Shown one piece after another: positions 62,589-64,000 of a stretch of 64,000 nt of DNA. Numbering within the stretch: position 1 is the stretch's first letter; each line of letters starts with the position of its first letter. This DNA is from Isoetes taiwanensis (lineage: Eukaryota > Streptophyta > Lycopodiopsida > Isoetales > Isoetaceae), in assembly GCA_021234155.1 (NCBI GenBank), contig JAJEKV010000023.1, positions 4,297,638-4,361,637 of the forward strand. Direction: 5' to 3'. The position numbers were made by a program, and so were the translations under genes. The notes beneath the pieces were generated by a model. That model was not told where the DNA came from and did not search any database. It saw only the letters and a list, made by a program, of their open reading frames with translations.

Positions 62589-64000
62589 CTAAGGTGCTGG
62601 AACTGCTGCAGGTGCTGGAATATCAGAAATTGAGTCCGATGGTTTGGAAGCTATGTCGTCATCTATTAACCATGCAGAGATATCAATAAATTCCACATTA
62701 GGAGTTTTTGAACCTTGCTGAAATGCCGAAACATCTTCATGAAAAATAACATCGCGACTAACACAAAGCTTCTTGGTATCCGGATCAATCAGCCTATAAC
62801 CATGCTTGCACTGGTCAGAGAAACCCACAAAGATCATTTTCTTGCTGGTATGCTCAAGTTTCTTGCGATTAGCTTTGGGAATAAGCATAAAGGCAGCACA
62901 TCCAAAGACACGCAAGCGAGACAAATTTGGCTTTATGCCAGTGAAAGCTTGTTCAGGAGTCTGATTTTTCACAACAACAGTGGGCAATCTATTGAGAAGG
63001 TAAACTGAGTACCTTACTGCTTCAGCCCAAAATTGAATGGGTGTTGAGGATTGAGCGAGCAAGCAACGTGCCATGTCAACAATGCTGCGATTCTTCCGTT
63101 CAACAACGCCATTATGTTGTGGAGTATGAGGCTCGGTAAGTTGGCGCTCAATACCATGATCAGCACAAAAATGATTGAATGCTTGACTGGTAAATTCTCC
63201 ACCATTATCAAATATGAGCTTCTTGATCCAATGGGCTACTTGGTTCTCAACAAGCGCTTTCCATTCTTGGAAATGGGCAAATGCATCAGATTTTTTCAAG
63301 AAATAGACCCATATTTTCCTGCTCAAATCATCAATGAATGTCAGAAAATAATAGGCACCCGAGAGAGAAGGAACATGAGTTGGACCACAAAGATCCGTGT
63401 GTACGAGTTCAAGAAGAGCAGTAGCACGAGGTCCAATGAGAGTAAAGGATCTGCGGTGCTGTTTGCCCAATACACAAGCCTCACAACTTGCAAGAGTAGG
63501 ATGCTGATGAAGATCAAAACCTTCTACAAGTTGGGGCAGCTGGTTGAGTGCTTTAAGACTGATGTGTCCAAGCCTCTTATGCCATAAATCACAAGTACCA
63601 TTACCAGCAGCTACAAGAATAACTTGGTCAGCATATTCTTGGCCCAAATGATAGAGATTACCCGTACGAATAGCACGAGCAAGGCTCTTTCTTGTAACTT
63701 TGTTGCGAACAATGCAGTCTTCACTATCAAAGGAAACTATTGTGCCCATATCAGTAAGACGTGCAACAGAAATCAGATCTTTACGTAAAGTAGGAGCATA
63801 CATTACCCCTTTTAGAGTGAAAATACCAAGACTAGTGGGTACTTGAATGTCACCCATTCCGCAGATTTGATGCTCACTAGTGTCGCCAATTTGAACAATG
63901 TGATTGGAAGAGGTAGGTCTGAAATTTTCAAACCAATCTTTGTGCCAACTAATATGAGCTGTAGCACCAGAATCCATGATGAATTTGATAGAGCGAGGGG
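62589..64000 (-). mobile_element. Copia-type LTR retrotransposon, protease-integrase part (runs off the right edge)
   Basis: The minus-strand frame is open from the window edge through 62589, and the start at 63977 is an internal Met. Protease: MDSGATAHIS (active-site D-S-G). Then the pre-integrase zinc finger: LWHKRLGHIS with CEACVLGKQHRRSF. Integrase: VHTDLCGP (first Asp), FDNGGEFTS (second Asp), PQHNGVVERKNRS (Glu), then LRVFGCAAFMLIPKANRKKL. The protein order PR-INT with the GAG-pre-integrase HHCC finger marks Ty1/Copia. The frame stops at 62589 before the RT, so the element is truncated on this side; no LTR was found. Residues in the visible part look intact. Confidence 0.9.

Overview
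The window is nuclear DNA of a land plant, most likely a seed-free plant such as a fern. The evidence is two plant-specific host genes with introns or plant domain structure (an LNK-type clock co-activator and an NF-YC histone-fold factor), broken PPR and NT-C2 gene fragments, very long GA microsatellites, many LINE copies, a Copia element, a Penelope-like retroelement and several TIR DNA transposons. The clade is inferred from this style of sequence; no marker gene fixes it. Most of the 64 kb is mobile DNA and its decay products.

Layout. 1-955: 3' end of a LINE. 1018-13338: a 12.3-kb DNA transposon (element A) with 32-bp perfect terminal inverted repeats and a TGAT target duplication. Its left part holds a minus-strand DUF7869-like (DDE transposase-like) gene. 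Its right part holds a plus-strand multi-exon gene, now frameshifted, whose product had a ParB-like N-terminal region and a C-terminal FCP1/HAD phosphatase-like domain. A GC-rich palindrome, AATCGCGCCTGGCGCGATT and variants, is scattered through the right half, including inside introns. 13.7-15.1 kb: LINE fragments and a CACTA-like terminus. 16.5-18.2 kb: degraded NT-C2/coiled-coil gene. 18527-20206: element B, a 1.7-kb relative of A with the same termini (TTAA duplication), inserted in the opposite orientation and carrying the same palindrome. 21-28 kb: PPR pseudogene, an unidentified host-like gene fragment, a LINE fragment and minisatellites.

28135-29019 is an intact single-exon NF-YC gene. 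30123-30571 is a Mutator-type MITE with an 11-bp target duplication. 31.5-37.4 kb is a LINE split between its endonuclease and reverse-transcriptase regions by a 4.4-kb TIR element (element C). Element C contains an array of hairpins, each exactly 68 nt long with near-identical 17-nt arms, which look like small-RNA precursors. 37.5-44.3 kb is mostly unidentified repeat-rich DNA. 44307-44830 is a foldback MITE.

45112-48227 is an intact seven-exon LNK gene, the second functional host gene. From 49.5 kb to the right edge all retroelements lie on the minus strand: four LINE copies, several ending in 110-190 bp GA/TC arrays; a Penelope-like element at 56.8-60.3 kb with recognisable RT motifs; and a Copia polyprotein fragment running off the right edge.

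The most unusual features are element A with its cargo gene, its deletion derivative B and their shared palindrome; the fixed-length hairpin array in element C; and the Penelope-like element with its long upstream ORFs. All identifications come from reading the sequence and motifs; no database search was run.
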